Assembly: GCF_003751785.1 (NCBI RefSeq)
Contig: NZ_RKIE01000001.1
Location: 248,001 to 312,000 of the forward strand
Direction: 5' to 3'
Length of the DNA stretch: 64,000 nucleotides
DNA from: Frigoribacterium sp. PhB160
GTDB lineage: Bacteria; Actinomycetota; Actinomycetes; Actinomycetales; Microbacteriaceae
The notes beneath the pieces were generated by a model that had not been told where the DNA came from, ran no database searches, and saw nothing but the letters and a program-made list of their open reading frames with translations. Shown piece by piece: positions 49,411-57,058 of the stretch (position 1 is its first letter; the number at the start of each line of letters is the position of its first letter). The position numbers and the translations under genes are program-made.

Positions 49411-49538
49411 GCGTCCCGATAGACGATCGGTCATCGAGATCAGTTTCGGACTGACCTATCGAGACAGCCGGCGCCCCGTAAATGCGGGGGAGTGGCTAGC
49501 TTCCACCGGTGATCGGTGACCGATCGGCTATCGGACAC
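49411..49538. repeat. 128-bp long-form repeat, copy F-G
   Basis: Begins GTCCCGATAGACGATCGGTC and ends with the inverted equivalent GACCGATCGGCTATCGGAC; the middle has an ACTGA/TCAGT-type hairpin and CCCCG-N5-CGGGG. The right end holds the TAG of the convergent GNAT gene (minus strand GTC CGA TAG). Gap-free match to 46403-46530. Confidence 0.9.
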
Positions 49539-50028
49539 TGAATTGTGCCCAGGAGTCGGGGGGCAGTTCAGGTCGACCGGGGACCTCACGTTGCTCGAAC
49601 GTGCACGACCGGTCGAGTTCAGCAGAGACTGTGTGCCAGAACTTCGCTGCGACTTCGTTGCGGTCCTGGAAGGCAACAGCCCACCGACCGGGGTGCGCGG
49701 CGGTCAGCTCTGTCACGGCCGATCGTCCGATGCGAGAGCGTCGCGCCCCGTGCACGATGAAGAAGCTACTGATCACGTGCTCCTCGGTGTCGAGTCCGCG
49801 GAGGACCGCGAACCCGACCGGGTGCGGCCCGAGATGGAAGACGTGTGCGGACCAGCCCGGTTCGGAGAGGCCAGCATCGAGTCGTTCTTGTCGGAAGCGG
49901 CCGTGCTCGTCGGGAAGTGTGCCGGTGTACGCGGACATCTCGTGCCGGAACATGGTCCAGAGCTGTTCGAGCTGTGGGCGGTGTCGTTCGTCAGCGGCGT
50001 GGATGGTCAGGGGCGTGAGGGTGCTCAT
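49528..50028 (-). CDS. GNAT family acetyltransferase
   Basis: 166 residues with GNAT folds: LTIHAADERHRPQLEQLWTMFRHEMSAY, central strands VGFAVLRGLDTEEHVISSFFIVHGARRSRIGRSAVTEL (acetyl-CoA loop R-R-S-R-I-G-R-S) and C-terminal AVAFQDRNEVAAKFWHTV. The acceptor substrate is unknown. The stop lies inside the palindrome at the right end of repeat F-G. Its leader carries a hairpin that pairs the Shine-Dalgarno GGAGG (50035-50062). Confidence 0.85.
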   Translation of the reverse strand: MSTLTPLTIHAADERHRPQLEQLWTMFRHEMSAYTGTLPDEHGRFRQERLDAGLSEPGWSAHVFHLGPHPVGFAVLRGLDTEEHVISSFFIVHGARRSRIGRSAVTELTAAHPGRWAVAFQDRNEVAAKFWHTVSAELDRSCTFEQREVPGRPELPPDSWAQFSVR

Positions 50029-50034
50029 ACAAGA

Positions 50035-50062
50035 AAACCTCCGCCGTGGTCGGCAGAGGTTT
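50035..50062 (-). promoter_or_regulatory. leader hairpin masking GNAT ribosome site
   Basis: AAACCTC-c-GCC-N6-GGC-a-GAGGTTT (plus strand). On the mRNA the 3' arm contains GGAGG about 7 nt before the ATG and is followed by U-rich sequence, so it could be a translational switch or an attenuator. Confidence 0.55.
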
Positions 50063-50179
50063 CGTTGCTAGGCAGTCTATCGCCCCATCCGGTTCCCCAT
50101 CGTTCACTGGGAGCTGAGCAGACGTAGGGTCTTGCTCTCTACTTGCAGTTTCGGTCAAGCGCCCTCCATCGGGGATCGG

Positions 50180-50185
50180 CATACT
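50180..50185 (+). promoter_or_regulatory. leaderless -10 box, CATACT
   Basis: CATACT, six bases, then the GTG at 50192. The preceding CATCGGGGATCGGC resembles a degenerate palindrome copy. Confidence 0.5.
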
Positions 50186-50191
50186 GAGGCC

Positions 50192-50869
50192 GTGCCGATC
50201 CCGCCCCATCACGAAGCCACATTCGGGCGGCTGACTGATGCAGCCAGGAGGACGTTCGGGACGGACCACGTCTCCTTGACCCTGCTCGATCCCGACACGT
50301 ATCGCCTGCCGTTTCTGGAAGTCCCCGGACTGTCGTTCATCGGTGAGCAATGGATCGTCGTCGAATTCGCTGGCGGCCGAAGACTAGAGCTCGAGTGGAA
50401 CGTACCCGGTGTCGACCGGGCATTCAGTCTGCTCGAGCGACGGCAGCTGAGGATGACCATCGACAAGACCGCCTCAGGGGGCCTGCCAGGCTGGATCGAG
50501 GCACTCGTCGGTACTCACGGCCGGGTGACGGTCCACGCTGCCGTCGCTGAGTTCGACCTGGAGGTCCGGGTGGTTCCTGATCGGGGTTCCGCTTTGCCCT
50601 TCTACGTTCACGTGCGGCATGACGGCAATGTTGTGGTCGAGGGCTCGCAGCTTCACTGGTGGACCTTCGGCGCCGGACGCAGCGACGATGACGGCATGGC
50701 GGCAGCGAAGGACCTGATCGAACAGGTCGTGCTCTACGGCGGCAGCATCAGACGGACGTGGCGAGGCGTCACCTTGCTCGACGAACACGGTGATTACTTC
50801 TTAGGGCCGATTCCGGGACCCAGGCTGCCATTCCGGCCCCAGCGTCTCCACTTCCGCGCCTACAGCTAG
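50192..50869 (+). CDS. unknown protein, paralogue of 60385-61002
   Basis: 225 residues from GTG; in-frame extension upstream has no start signal, while a leaderless -10 box fits this start. Not recognised. The C-terminal part EFDLEVRVVPDRGSALPFYVHVRHDGNVVVEGSQLHWWTF parallels EFDRVVTVTPHRHGALPFEVLVTKDDSVVVSGDDFGWWDL in the protein at 60385, and both end PRLPFRPQRLHFRAY / HRLRPRQLYFLPY. Predicted beta-rich and soluble. The two define a small family inside the cassette-like region. Confidence 0.75.
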   Translation: MPIPPHHEATFGRLTDAARRTFGTDHVSLTLLDPDTYRLPFLEVPGLSFIGEQWIVVEFAGGRRLELEWNVPGVDRAFSLLERRQLRMTIDKTASGGLPGWIEALVGTHGRVTVHAAVAEFDLEVRVVPDRGSALPFYVHVRHDGNVVVEGSQLHWWTFGAGRSDDDGMAAAKDLIEQVVLYGGSIRRTWRGVTLLDEHGDYFLGPIPGPRLPFRPQRLHFRAYS

Positions 50870-50931
50870 CCCATCCTGCCCGCACAGAACGCAATTACGT
50901 TCAAGCCATATGTTCTGCATTTTCGACGGCC

Positions 50932-50957
50932 GCCCGATAGGGGATGGCCCTGCGGGC
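50932..50957 (+). repeat. GATC palindrome, copy H
   Basis: GCCCGATAGGG-GATG-GCCCTGCGGGC. It can fold as a stem between GCCCG..AGGG and CCCTGCGGGC. Between convergent genes. Confidence 0.8.
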
Positions 50958-50967
50958 GGCGCTGGCT

Positions 50968-51162
50968 TCAGATGAGCCAGCTTGCGACGTAGAGGGAGAC
51001 GGCGATGAGCATGACGACTCCGGCAATGCCTACGATGCGGAGTCTCGCCCGTCGGGGTAGTTCCTTGCCCTGGCTGTACTTGATGCCGATGTAGGCGAGC
51101 AAGCCAAGCGCCACGAAAAGCAGCGGCGAGAAGGCAAGGCGAAGCGCCTCTGAGGTCGTCAT
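50968..51162 (-). CDS. small membrane protein, two helices
   Basis: 64 residues: MTTSEALRLAFSPLLFVALG, helix 1 SPLLFVALGLLAYIGIKY, a basic loop (KELPRRARLR) and helix 2 IVGIAGVVMLIAVSLYVASWLI. Not recognised. Compact membrane-protein composition and position between palindromes H and I support it. Confidence 0.65.
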   Translation of the reverse strand: MTTSEALRLAFSPLLFVALGLLAYIGIKYSQGKELPRRARLRIVGIAGVVMLIAVSLYVASWLI

Positions 51163-51202
51163 GGTGCATTCTCTCGCGCCTCAGTCATGGAGATCCGGGG
51201 GC

Positions 51203-51229
51203 GACCGACAGGGGGATCGGGTAGCGGGC
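51203..51229 (+). repeat. GATC palindrome, copy I
   Basis: GACCGACAGGGG-GATC-GGGTAGCGGGC, one base longer than the others. 3' of the gene at 51318-51731. Confidence 0.6.
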
Positions 51230-51317
51230 GAGGCCTTGTCGAGGGCACCGCGTCTTGCGAAGACATCCGGACTGGTTGCTTGCAGGGAATGGGTTAGGGT
51301 CGAGGTTCAGGCGATGA

Positions 51318-51731
51318 TCAGTTCTTGATCACCGTCGGACGGTCGTCGATGACTTGCTCGAGCTCGCCGACCGGGAGGATGCGTTTGGTGAACAAGCCCG
51401 CGCGTCGGTAGCGCTGCACGGAGACGACACTGTTCGCAGCCCCGGACTCGTGCACCTCGAAGAAGATGGCTTCGGACCGGCCGTCGGCGCCCGTGAAGTA
51501 GCCGTCCCAGACGATCACGGCGCTTTCCAGTCCCACCATGGAAGACACGACCTGGTAGGTCTGCTCGAGGGCGTCTTCCAGCCGTTCGGCCATGCATCGT
51601 CGCAGCTTTCGTTCGCGTCCGTCGTCGGTCAAGGCGAAGGGGAGCATCGGACCGCGGGACGGGACGGACGCAAGAGCGTGGTCGCGGGCGATCCGGAGGA
51701 GAGCGGACATCGAGCCGGAGACGTGGTCCAT
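51318..51731 (-). CDS. hypothetical protein
   Basis: 137 residues starting MDHVSGSMSALLRIARDHALAS. Alpha/beta mix with a long helix (ERKLRRCMAERLEDALEQTYQVVSSMVG) followed by strands VIVWDGYFTGADGRSEAIFFEVHESG. No family recognised; the DGYFTGADGRSEAI stretch is distinctive. The start is set by a leaderless -10 box TATGCT six bases upstream (51738-51743). Flanked by palindromes I and J. Confidence 0.65.
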   Translation of the reverse strand: MDHVSGSMSALLRIARDHALASVPSRGPMLPFALTDDGRERKLRRCMAERLEDALEQTYQVVSSMVGLESAVIVWDGYFTGADGRSEAIFFEVHESGAANSVVSVQRYRRAGLFTKRILPVGELEQVIDDRPTVIKN

Positions 51732-51737
51732 GTTCGG

Positions 51738-51743
51738 AGCATA
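51738..51743 (-). promoter_or_regulatory. leaderless -10 box, TATGCT
   Basis: TATGCT (minus strand), six bases, then the ATG at 51731. Confidence 0.55.
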
Positions 51744-51813
51744 GGAAAGCCGAACATGGACTGCCACGCCCATAAGAGGGGTCCGGGATTCGCTGCAGTC
51801 GCCCCCCGTCGAC

Positions 51814-51840
51814 GTCCCGATGGACGATCGCTCAGCGGCC
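51814..51840 (+). repeat. GATC palindrome, copy J
   Basis: GTCCCGATGGAC-GATC-GCTCAGCGGCC, between two minus-strand genes, at the 3' side of the gene at 51883. Confidence 0.7.
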
Positions 51841-51882
51841 AATAGGTCCACCGGGGATCACGCTGGGCAGAGAGCCCATTCT

Positions 51883-52203
51883 TTAGGGCCTCGCTATGAG
51901 GGTGACGAGCACGAGGAGTGCCGGCACGCAGACGAACCCGAAGAGGGCTGAGCCCACAGCCCACACGACCTTGCTGTTCACGCCGACCTTTCGGTCGAGA
52001 AGTGCTGCGAGTGTGCCCCCGAAAGCCAGGAGCGGAGGGAGGGGCAGAAGGAACAACGCGAGTCGCGCGCCGCCCGAGACGTAGGGACTAGGCAGCAGAG
52101 GGAGCAAGACGAGAAGTACGAAAGCTGCCGCGAGAAGCGCAGCAGCGATGCGAGGGACCCGTCGCTGCTGAAGGCGAGACTGTATGCCGTCGTCGTAGGA
52201 CAT
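51883..52203 (-). CDS. small membrane protein, three helices
   Basis: 106 residues: polar start MSYDDGIQSRLQQRRVPR, helices IAAALLAAAFVLLVLLPLL, LALFLLPLPPLLAFGGTLAALL and VVWAVGSALFGFVCVPALLVLVTLI. GAGGGG precedes the ATG. Not recognised. Between palindromes J and K. Confidence 0.7.
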   Translation of the reverse strand: MSYDDGIQSRLQQRRVPRIAAALLAAAFVLLVLLPLLPSPYVSGGARLALFLLPLPPLLAFGGTLAALLDRKVGVNSKVVWAVGSALFGFVCVPALLVLVTLIARP

Positions 52204-52253
52204 GGCCCCTCATCGCTCTGAATCGGTGACAGCTAGGTCGCAAGACTTGGTCT

Positions 52254-52279
52254 GCCCGATTGAGGATCGTCCTGCGGTC
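52254..52279 (+). repeat. GATC palindrome, copy K
   Basis: GCCCGATTGAG-GATC-GTCCTGCGGTC, in the gap between divergent genes: an exception to the usual 3' position. Confidence 0.7.
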
Positions 52280-52331
52280 GCAGATGCTTTGAGGTCGAGG
52301 AGGGGCGTTACGCTCGCGTCAAGGGGGAACA

Positions 52332-53039
52332 GTGAGAGGGAAACGAACAGGTCCGCTCCTGTTGGTGCTGGGTTTGACTCTGACGGGCTGCGCGTCTGAG
52401 GTGGTTGATCCCTCGCTGGCCGAGCATGTGCGGTCAGAGGCAACAGAACTAGCGGACGACGCCTTGGCGTGGCCCGGTTCGGTATCGGCTCCGCGAATCA
52501 CTATTGCGCGAGAAGACACCTGCACGTTCGCCGATGACCCGTCTGGCCTGTTCGACGACGCGAGTGGTACCCGTTGCCTTCAACAGGGCCGAGCTGTCTA
52601 TGCCCTCCTCGACGCCGTAACCTCTGAGCAGGCGCTCGAGCAAGCTGCTGTCGCCCTCAAAGACTCAGATATCTCTCCGGTGGACCCGTTCGCAGACACA
52701 GAGGATCTCCCTTTGCTTGCCGATCCTGCCTTTGGCGTTCTCACGGCACATCCCGCGTCGAGAGCTTACGGAACGGACGAGACGACAATTGTCGTCGCGA
52801 CAGTTGACGCTTTCTTAGACCGCGCTTATTTCCACCCAACAGACGTCGTCGTTTCGTCTACGGCTGGGTTGGAAGGAGACAAACTAGCAACGGCAATGAG
52901 TGCCACGGGGACCGCGTATGTGCTGGGGATCGAGTACAACCGTGAATACTTCGACAGCAGATCCGTCGGAGTCAACAAGGCCCCTCGCAACAATCCGCCT
53001 CCCTGCTTCGGCACGAGCGGCTACTGCCCCGGCGGGTAA
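52332..53039 (+). CDS. hypothetical lipoprotein
   Basis: 235 residues from a GTG preceded by GGGGGAAC. Signal peptide MRGKRTGPLLLVLGLTLTGC with lipobox LTGC, so surface-anchored. The mature part has Cys pairs (EDTCTFADD...GTRCLQQG and PPPCFGTSGYCPGG at the end), possibly disulfide-bonded. No family recognised. Its GC content is visibly lower than that of the core genes, in keeping with acquisition. Confidence 0.75.
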   Translation: MRGKRTGPLLLVLGLTLTGCASEVVDPSLAEHVRSEATELADDALAWPGSVSAPRITIAREDTCTFADDPSGLFDDASGTRCLQQGRAVYALLDAVTSEQALEQAAVALKDSDISPVDPFADTEDLPLLADPAFGVLTAHPASRAYGTDETTIVVATVDAFLDRAYFHPTDVVVSSTAGLEGDKLATAMSATGTAYVLGIEYNREYFDSRSVGVNKAPRNNPPPCFGTSGYCPGG

Positions 53040-53296
53040 GGCTCGTCGTGTCAGGTGAGTGGTGCCCGTTCGTCACTCGGCTCGGTGCTCTAGGTGACTC
53101 ACTAGGGCTCCTTCTTGGGGCAGGACTCGGCAGTGCCTTTCACGCTTTCGAATCGATCACTGTGTCTCTGCGCCGACGACGCCTGCTCTAAGGGTGCCCG
53201 TTAGGGGATCGCCTGCCGGGCTATGCGCCGACGAGGTGAGCTAGAAGCAGGTTGAACAAGGATGGGTACGCGAGGTCAAGCGAGTTGGAAGGCAAG
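53040..53296. other. intergenic region with palindrome L
   Basis: About 257 bp. Palindrome L at 53196-53221; a second weak GTGCCCGTTCG box at about 53061. A possible 3' fragment of a membrane-protein frame ends near 53190 but has no start. Confidence 0.4.
53196..53221 (+). repeat. GATC palindrome, copy L
   Basis: GCCCGTTAGGG-GATC-GCCTGCCGGGC. The left arm has CGTTAG, the complement of the CTAACG seen in right arms. Confidence 0.8.
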
Positions 53297-53503
53297 ATGA
53301 GTGCCATGGCACCCTCGGACCTTCTCCTGGCGATCGGGCTTGTGTGCGTCGTCGTCGCCGTTGGGATGAACGTAGTCACGGCCGCTCGTTTCAGTGGTGG
53401 CAAGGCGATGTCGAAAGAGAGTCGCATCCGCTCTGCTGTGCTCACGGTCTCTATTGCTGTTCTGGGGCTGGCTTGCATGGTCGCTTGGTTCGTGCAGTCC
53501 TAA
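53297..53503 (+). CDS. small membrane protein, two helices
   Basis: 68 residues starting MSAMAPSDLLLAIG; GGAAGG precedes this ATG, while a TTG 45 bp upstream lacks a site. Helices LLLAIGLVCVVVAVGMNVV and RIRSAVLTVSIAVLGLACMVAWFV flank a polar loop. Similar in plan to the 64-residue protein at 50968. Not recognised. Confidence 0.65.
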   Translation: MSAMAPSDLLLAIGLVCVVVAVGMNVVTAARFSGGKAMSKESRIRSAVLTVSIAVLGLACMVAWFVQS

Positions 53504-53536
53504 CTGCTCCGCCAAGCGAGCACGGGGCCGTCGTGT

Positions 53537-53562
53537 GCCCGTTGGACGATGGGTCACCGGTC
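53537..53562 (+). repeat. GATC palindrome, copy M
   Basis: GCCCGTTGGAC-GATG-GGTCACCGGTC, 34 bp after the small membrane-protein stop and just before the next gene's promoter. Confidence 0.7.
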
Positions 53563-53576
53563 GAGGCGGCCCCAGG

Positions 53577-53582
53577 CATCAT
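53577..53582 (+). promoter_or_regulatory. leaderless -10 box, CATCAT
   Basis: CATCAT, six bases, then the ATG at 53589. Confidence 0.4.
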
Positions 53583-53588
53583 TGGGGC

Positions 53589-53885
53589 ATGAGAGCGGGG
53601 ACAGTCACGTACAGGAAGACCCTCGCTGGTGTCTTGGCTGTTCTCAGCGATGTGGACCCGTATGGTCTCGAGTCTGGTTCGCCGGACGGTGCTCCGTCGG
53701 ATGAATACGAGATGGAGGCGGTTGACCTCGTTCGCATTCTTCTCAAGGCCGGCGTCGTCGCTACCCAGGATGTCGAGGCGGTCTGGATGCGCTGGTTCTC
53801 GGAGTCGCTCGTCCTTCGACTAGGACCGCCCCGAATGGCGCAGCTGGTCGATCGCTTGAACGCACTCGTGGACGGCGCCCGATAG
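53589..53885 (+). CDS. hypothetical protein
   Basis: 98 residues, predicted mostly helical and acidic: MRAGTVTYRKTLAGVLAVLS, DEYEMEAVDLVRILLKAGVVATQDVEAVWMRWFSESLVLRLGPPRMAQLVDRLNALV. No family recognised. Its last codons GGC GCC CGA TAG lie in palindrome N, and palindrome M precedes its promoter: a neat palindrome-promoter-gene-palindrome unit. Confidence 0.65.
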   Translation: MRAGTVTYRKTLAGVLAVLSDVDPYGLESGSPDGAPSDEYEMEAVDLVRILLKAGVVATQDVEAVWMRWFSESLVLRLGPPRMAQLVDRLNALVDGAR

Positions 53886-53902
53886 GGAACCGGCTACTGA
53901 TC
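53877..53902 (+). repeat. GATC palindrome, copy N
   Basis: GCCCGATAGGG-AACC-GGCTACTGATC. The TAG is the stop of the preceding gene. It is followed by GGCATGAGCCTGAATTGTG, closely matched after copy P (60302). Confidence 0.75.
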
Positions 53903-53943
53903 AGGCATGAGCCTGAATTGTGTGCAACCGGTAAAAGTAGGGC

Positions 53944-54480
53944 ATGACTCTCTCCGCCCAGCCGCCTATCGGTACGCCGTGGCACGAAGCGAATTTTGTG
54001 GCCTCCTTCGGACGGTTCTGGCGCGGTTACGTAACTTTCCGTGGTGGAGCGTCACGCGCGGAGTTCTGGTTCTGGACTTTGTGGTGGGTCCTCATCGCCT
54101 TCGCCATCAACATCGTTTTCCTCATCGGGGCAGTTGCATTGTTCACCGATCCGACTGGGTTCCCGGAGGCGCCGCCGGACGTCGATCAGGCTCTCGAGAC
54201 CTTCAACCCCGTGCCGGTGTGGGGGTACCTGTTCTCAATTCTTCCGCCGGTGTCCCAGATCGCCGTCGGCGGGTTCGCCTTGCTAGCCCTTGTCGCTGTC
54301 CTGCCGTGGCTCACCGTCAGCGTCCGTCGCCTCCATGACGCCGGCTGGTCAGGGTGGTGGGTGCTGCTCGTTCTGGTGCCCTTCGGCTACGTAGCCGTAG
54401 GAGTGCTTCTCGCTCTGCCCTCAAGTCGACATGGTCTGCCACTTACGAACCTGACCGAACAAAGCAACCGATCGTTCTGA
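53944..54480 (+). CDS. DUF805 family membrane protein
   Basis: 178 residues. N-terminal cytoplasmic helix region WHEANFVASFGRFWRGYVTFRGGASRAEFWFW, four membrane helices, and the DUF805 signature VSVRRLHDAGWSGWWVLLVLVPF. DUF805 proteins are inner-membrane proteins of unknown role, often in phage- or stress-linked settings. A -10-like TAAAAG lies six bases before the ATG. Confidence 0.9.
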   Translation: MTLSAQPPIGTPWHEANFVASFGRFWRGYVTFRGGASRAEFWFWTLWWVLIAFAINIVFLIGAVALFTDPTGFPEAPPDVDQALETFNPVPVWGYLFSILPPVSQIAVGGFALLALVAVLPWLTVSVRRLHDAGWSGWWVLLVLVPFGYVAVGVLLALPSSRHGLPLTNLTEQSNRSF

Positions 54481-54487
54481 TGCAGTG

Positions 54488-54691
54488 ATGCAGATACTTG
54501 GGGGCTTAGTCATTGCTTTGGCTTCAGCGGTGACCATCTGGAAGGCCGACGAGCTCGCAAACCTTTTCAACTCAGCGCCCTGGAATAGCCGACGTGAAAA
54601 CGGCGCCGACTTCTATCGAGGGTGGCAAATTCAGCTGGGCGGGCTTGTAGGCCTCTTAGTCGCAGCGGGCGTCATACTCGGCAGCCCATGA
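54488..54691 (+). CDS. small membrane protein
   Basis: 67 residues from ATG (a GTG 3 bp earlier is possible). Helix 1 QILGGLVIALASAVTIW, a polar loop ADELANLFNSAPWNSRRENGADFYRGWQIQ and helix 2 LGGLVGLLVAAGVILG. It begins 7 bp after the DUF805 gene, so probably co-transcribed. Not recognised; similar two-helix proteins are common in actinobacteria. Confidence 0.65.
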   Translation: MQILGGLVIALASAVTIWKADELANLFNSAPWNSRRENGADFYRGWQIQLGGLVGLLVAAGVILGSP

Positions 54692-54770
54692 CACTCGCTA
54701 CGTCCCGGCCGCTACCAGTCGCGACGAGTTCCCCTCGTTCGCCCGGTAGGTCACGGGGTCGCGCTGTGGT

Positions 54771-54992
54771 CTAGCGCCGGCGCCTAGCTCGGGCGAGAAG
54801 GATGGCCCCGTAGATCACTGCCCCAACCCCGATAGGGATAAGGGCGAACTCAAGTCCCCTGGAGGAAAAGCCGACACGACCGCTCAGGATGATTGCCCAC
54901 CACGCGACTCCACCCAAGACGGTCAGAGAACCCATCACGATCCAGTACACCGGTCGTGGATCCCGACCATCAGGCAACTTGTCGTTCCACAC
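54771..54992 (-). CDS. small membrane protein
   Basis: 73 residues from a GTG set by a leaderless -10 box CATTCT (54999-55004). Polar start VWNDKLPDGRDPRP, two helices (VYWIVMGSLTVLGGVAWWAIILSG, FALIPIGVGAVIYGAILLA) and an Arg-rich end. A longer frame starting at 55058 is possible but lacks signals. Not recognised. Confidence 0.6.
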   Translation of the reverse strand: MWNDKLPDGRDPRPVYWIVMGSLTVLGGVAWWAIILSGRVGFSSRGLEFALIPIGVGAVIYGAILLARARRRR

Positions 54993-54998
54993 CCATCC

Positions 54999-55004
54999 AG
55001 AATG
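54999..55004 (-). promoter_or_regulatory. leaderless -10 box, CATTCT
   Basis: CATTCT (minus strand), six bases, then the GTG at 54992. Confidence 0.4.
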
Positions 55005-55074
55005 ACAGCTTCGCCATAGCGTCACGAGCTCCCATGACGAAACCCATGAGGGCAACATGTGCTGCCCCTCCGGC

Positions 55075-55100
55075 GCCCGATAGGGGATCCCCTAACGGAC
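55075..55100. repeat. GATC palindrome, copy O (most symmetric)
   Basis: GCCCGATAGGG-GATC-CCCTAACGGAC: the two arms match at 9 of 11 positions. The best reference copy for the family. Confidence 0.85.
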
Positions 55101-55160
55101 ACGATTGACGAACAAGGCTGACCGTGCGGCAGGTCGATGTCGGCCGAGGTTCGACCCGTG

Positions 55161-55355
55161 TCAAGCTTGCAAGGGACGCCAAGCCACATGCACGATCTCG
55201 GGCGTCCTGGCGACGACTACTTCCACGCTACGCTCTCGAGCGACCTCAGCGATGACAGCGTCGACCTCTTCAGGAACGCCCTCGTGAGGCAGGACGGTCG
55301 CTCCGACGTCGGCGGTCGCGAACATGTCCAGCAGGTCGTCGATGGCATCCCCCAT
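55161..55355 (-). CDS. hypothetical protein
   Basis: 64 residues starting MGDAIDDLLDMFATADVGAT; alpha/beta with VDAVIAEVARERSVEVVVARTPEIVHVAW. The upstream GAAGGATGGAGG is purine-rich though close to the ATG. No family recognised. Longer starts at 55394 exist. Weakly supported. Confidence 0.5.
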   Translation of the reverse strand: MGDAIDDLLDMFATADVGATVLPHEGVPEEVDAVIAEVARERSVEVVVARTPEIVHVAWRPLQA

Positions 55356-55608
55356 GCCTCCATCCTTCCGCGTGCATAGGTTGCTGCGCAGCACGTGTCG
55401 GCATTCGTGACACGATCGTCACCGATACCTCTTCGCACCACCCAGCCCGGTCCCGGAGCAAGTCGGCATCGAGCTGCTCGGTGCTGGAACTACGTCAGCT
55501 GTGCCCCCACTGGCCGATCGCCTGCGGGACGCCGTGATAGCCAGTTCTGGCCTTCAGCACCTGCCTGGTGGGGTGTCGAGCTGCCGCTGTCTGATAAGAC
55601 AAGGAGCG
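55356..55608. other. intergenic region before NhaA
   Basis: About 250 bp. A weak palindrome relative (CCACTGGCCGATCGCCTGCGGG, about 55507) and a TGATAAGAC box near 55592 that could be a -10; otherwise nothing recognised. Confidence 0.35.
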
Positions 55609-56904
55609 ATGCCACACGACGACCTGACCCCTTCCCGTCCCTCAGCCGCTGCTCCCGGATTGTTCGCTGAGGACACCTCCTTGGAGTCCACCCGTCTCGG
55701 GGAGATCCTCCGCAAGGAGACCGTCGGCGGCATCGTCCTGGTCGTCGCGGCGGTCGTCGCCGTCGTGTGGGCGAACTCTCCGCTGTCGGGTGCGTACTTC
55801 GCGATCCGTGACTTCGAGTTCGGCCCGGCGGCCCTGGGGCTGCACCTCAGCGTGGGGGAGTGGGCTGCGGACGGGCTGCTGGCGATCTTCTTCTTCCTCG
55901 TCGGGCTGGAGCTCAAACGCGAATTCGTCGCGGGAGAGCTGCGGAAGATCAGCAAGGCGATCGTGCCGGTGGCCGCCGCGTTCGGCGGAGTCCTCGTTCC
56001 TGCCCTGATCTTCACCGCCATCAACATCGCCGACCCGGAAGCGGTGCGCGGGTGGGCGATCCCCACGGCCACCGACATCGCCTTCGCCGTCGCGGTCCTC
56101 GCCATCGTCGGCTCGAGACTCCCTGCTGCGCTGCGGATCTTCCTCCTCACCCTCGCGGTCGTAGACGACCTGATCGCCATCGGCATCATCGCGTTCGTCT
56201 ACACCAGCGCCATCGAGGTGCTCCCTTTGGTGCTGGCCCTGGTCCCGCTCGCCGCGTACGTCTTCCTCACGCAGCGGTTCCGACGCTTCTTCGGCCTGCA
56301 CCCGGCTGCGAACTGGTTCATCCTGCTGCCGGTCGCCGTCCTCGTGTGGGGACTCATCCACGCCTCGGGCGTGCACGCCACCGTCGCCGGCGTCCTCCTC
56401 GGCTTCGCCGTCCCCGTCATCCGCAGCCAAGCCAGCGGCGGACCGGGCACCGGCCCCGGGCTCTCCGAGGTCTTCGAGCACCGCTTCCGGCCCATCTCCA
56501 CCGGCTTCGCCGTCCCCGTCTTCGCGTTCTTCTCCGCGGGCGTCGCCTTCGGCGGCCTCGACGGGCTGAGGACCGCGCTGTCCAGTCCGGTCACCATCGG
56601 CATCATCGCCGCCCTCGTCGTCGGCAAACCCATCGGCATCCTCGTGACGACGTGGATCACGACCCGCATCACCCGGGCAGAGCTCGACCGGACGATCACG
56701 TGGATCGACCTCACCGGTGTCGCCCTCCTCGGCGGCATCGGCTTCACCGTTTCCCTGCTCGTCGCAGAACTGAGCTACGGGCTCGGCAGCGACCACGACG
56801 ACGACGCCAAGGTCGCGATCCTCATCGCCTCGGTCCTTGCTGCTGGCCTTGCGACAGCTGTCCTCAGGCCGCGCAACCGGCACTACGAGCACCAGGACGC
56901 CTAG
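55609..56904 (+). CDS. nhaA: Na+/H+ antiporter NhaA
   Basis: 431 residues, AAGGAG 3 nt before the ATG. A cytoplasmic start then 12 predicted helices with NhaA landmarks: [84 protein letters not shown] (ion-binding paired Asp in VVDDL) and [13 protein letters not shown]. Exports Na+ in exchange for H+, in pH and salt homeostasis. Next to a betaine transporter and a K+ transporter remnant: an ion/osmotic-stress block without internal palindromes. Confidence 0.96.
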   Translation: MPHDDLTPSRPSAAAPGLFAEDTSLESTRLGEILRKETVGGIVLVVAAVVAVVWANSPLSGAYFAIRDFEFGPAALGLHLSVGEWAADGLLAIFFFLVGLELKREFVAGELRKISKAIVPVAAAFGGVLVPALIFTAINIADPEAVRGWAIPTATDIAFAVAVLAIVGSRLPAALRIFLLTLAVVDDLIAIGIIAFVYTSAIEVLPLVLALVPLAAYVFLTQRFRRFFGLHPAANWFILLPVAVLVWGLIHASGVHATVAGVLLGFAVPVIRSQASGGPGTGPGLSEVFEHRFRPISTGFAVPVFAFFSAGVAFGGLDGLRTALSSPVTIGIIAALVVGKPIGILVTTWITTRITRAELDRTITWIDLTGVALLGGIGFTVSLLVAELSYGLGSDHDDDAKVAILIASVLAAGLATAVLRPRNRHYEHQDA

Positions 56905-57058
56905 CTGGCCAAGGGCTGATCGTTCAGCCAGTGCCTGAGCTGGCGGTGCTCGTCTTGTGCGCGGTGCCTCTGGCTGTGGCGGGGATCGTTGTCGAGATGT
57001 CATCGCCGATCGCCCCTTTACTCGGCCGTGGGCGCCTCTGAGCCGTCACCATGGATGG

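Noticed and set aside
53907-54338. A 143-codon frame overlapping the DUF805 gene
   Set aside because: Arg/Pro-rich out-of-frame translation; the DUF805 frame has recognisable motifs.
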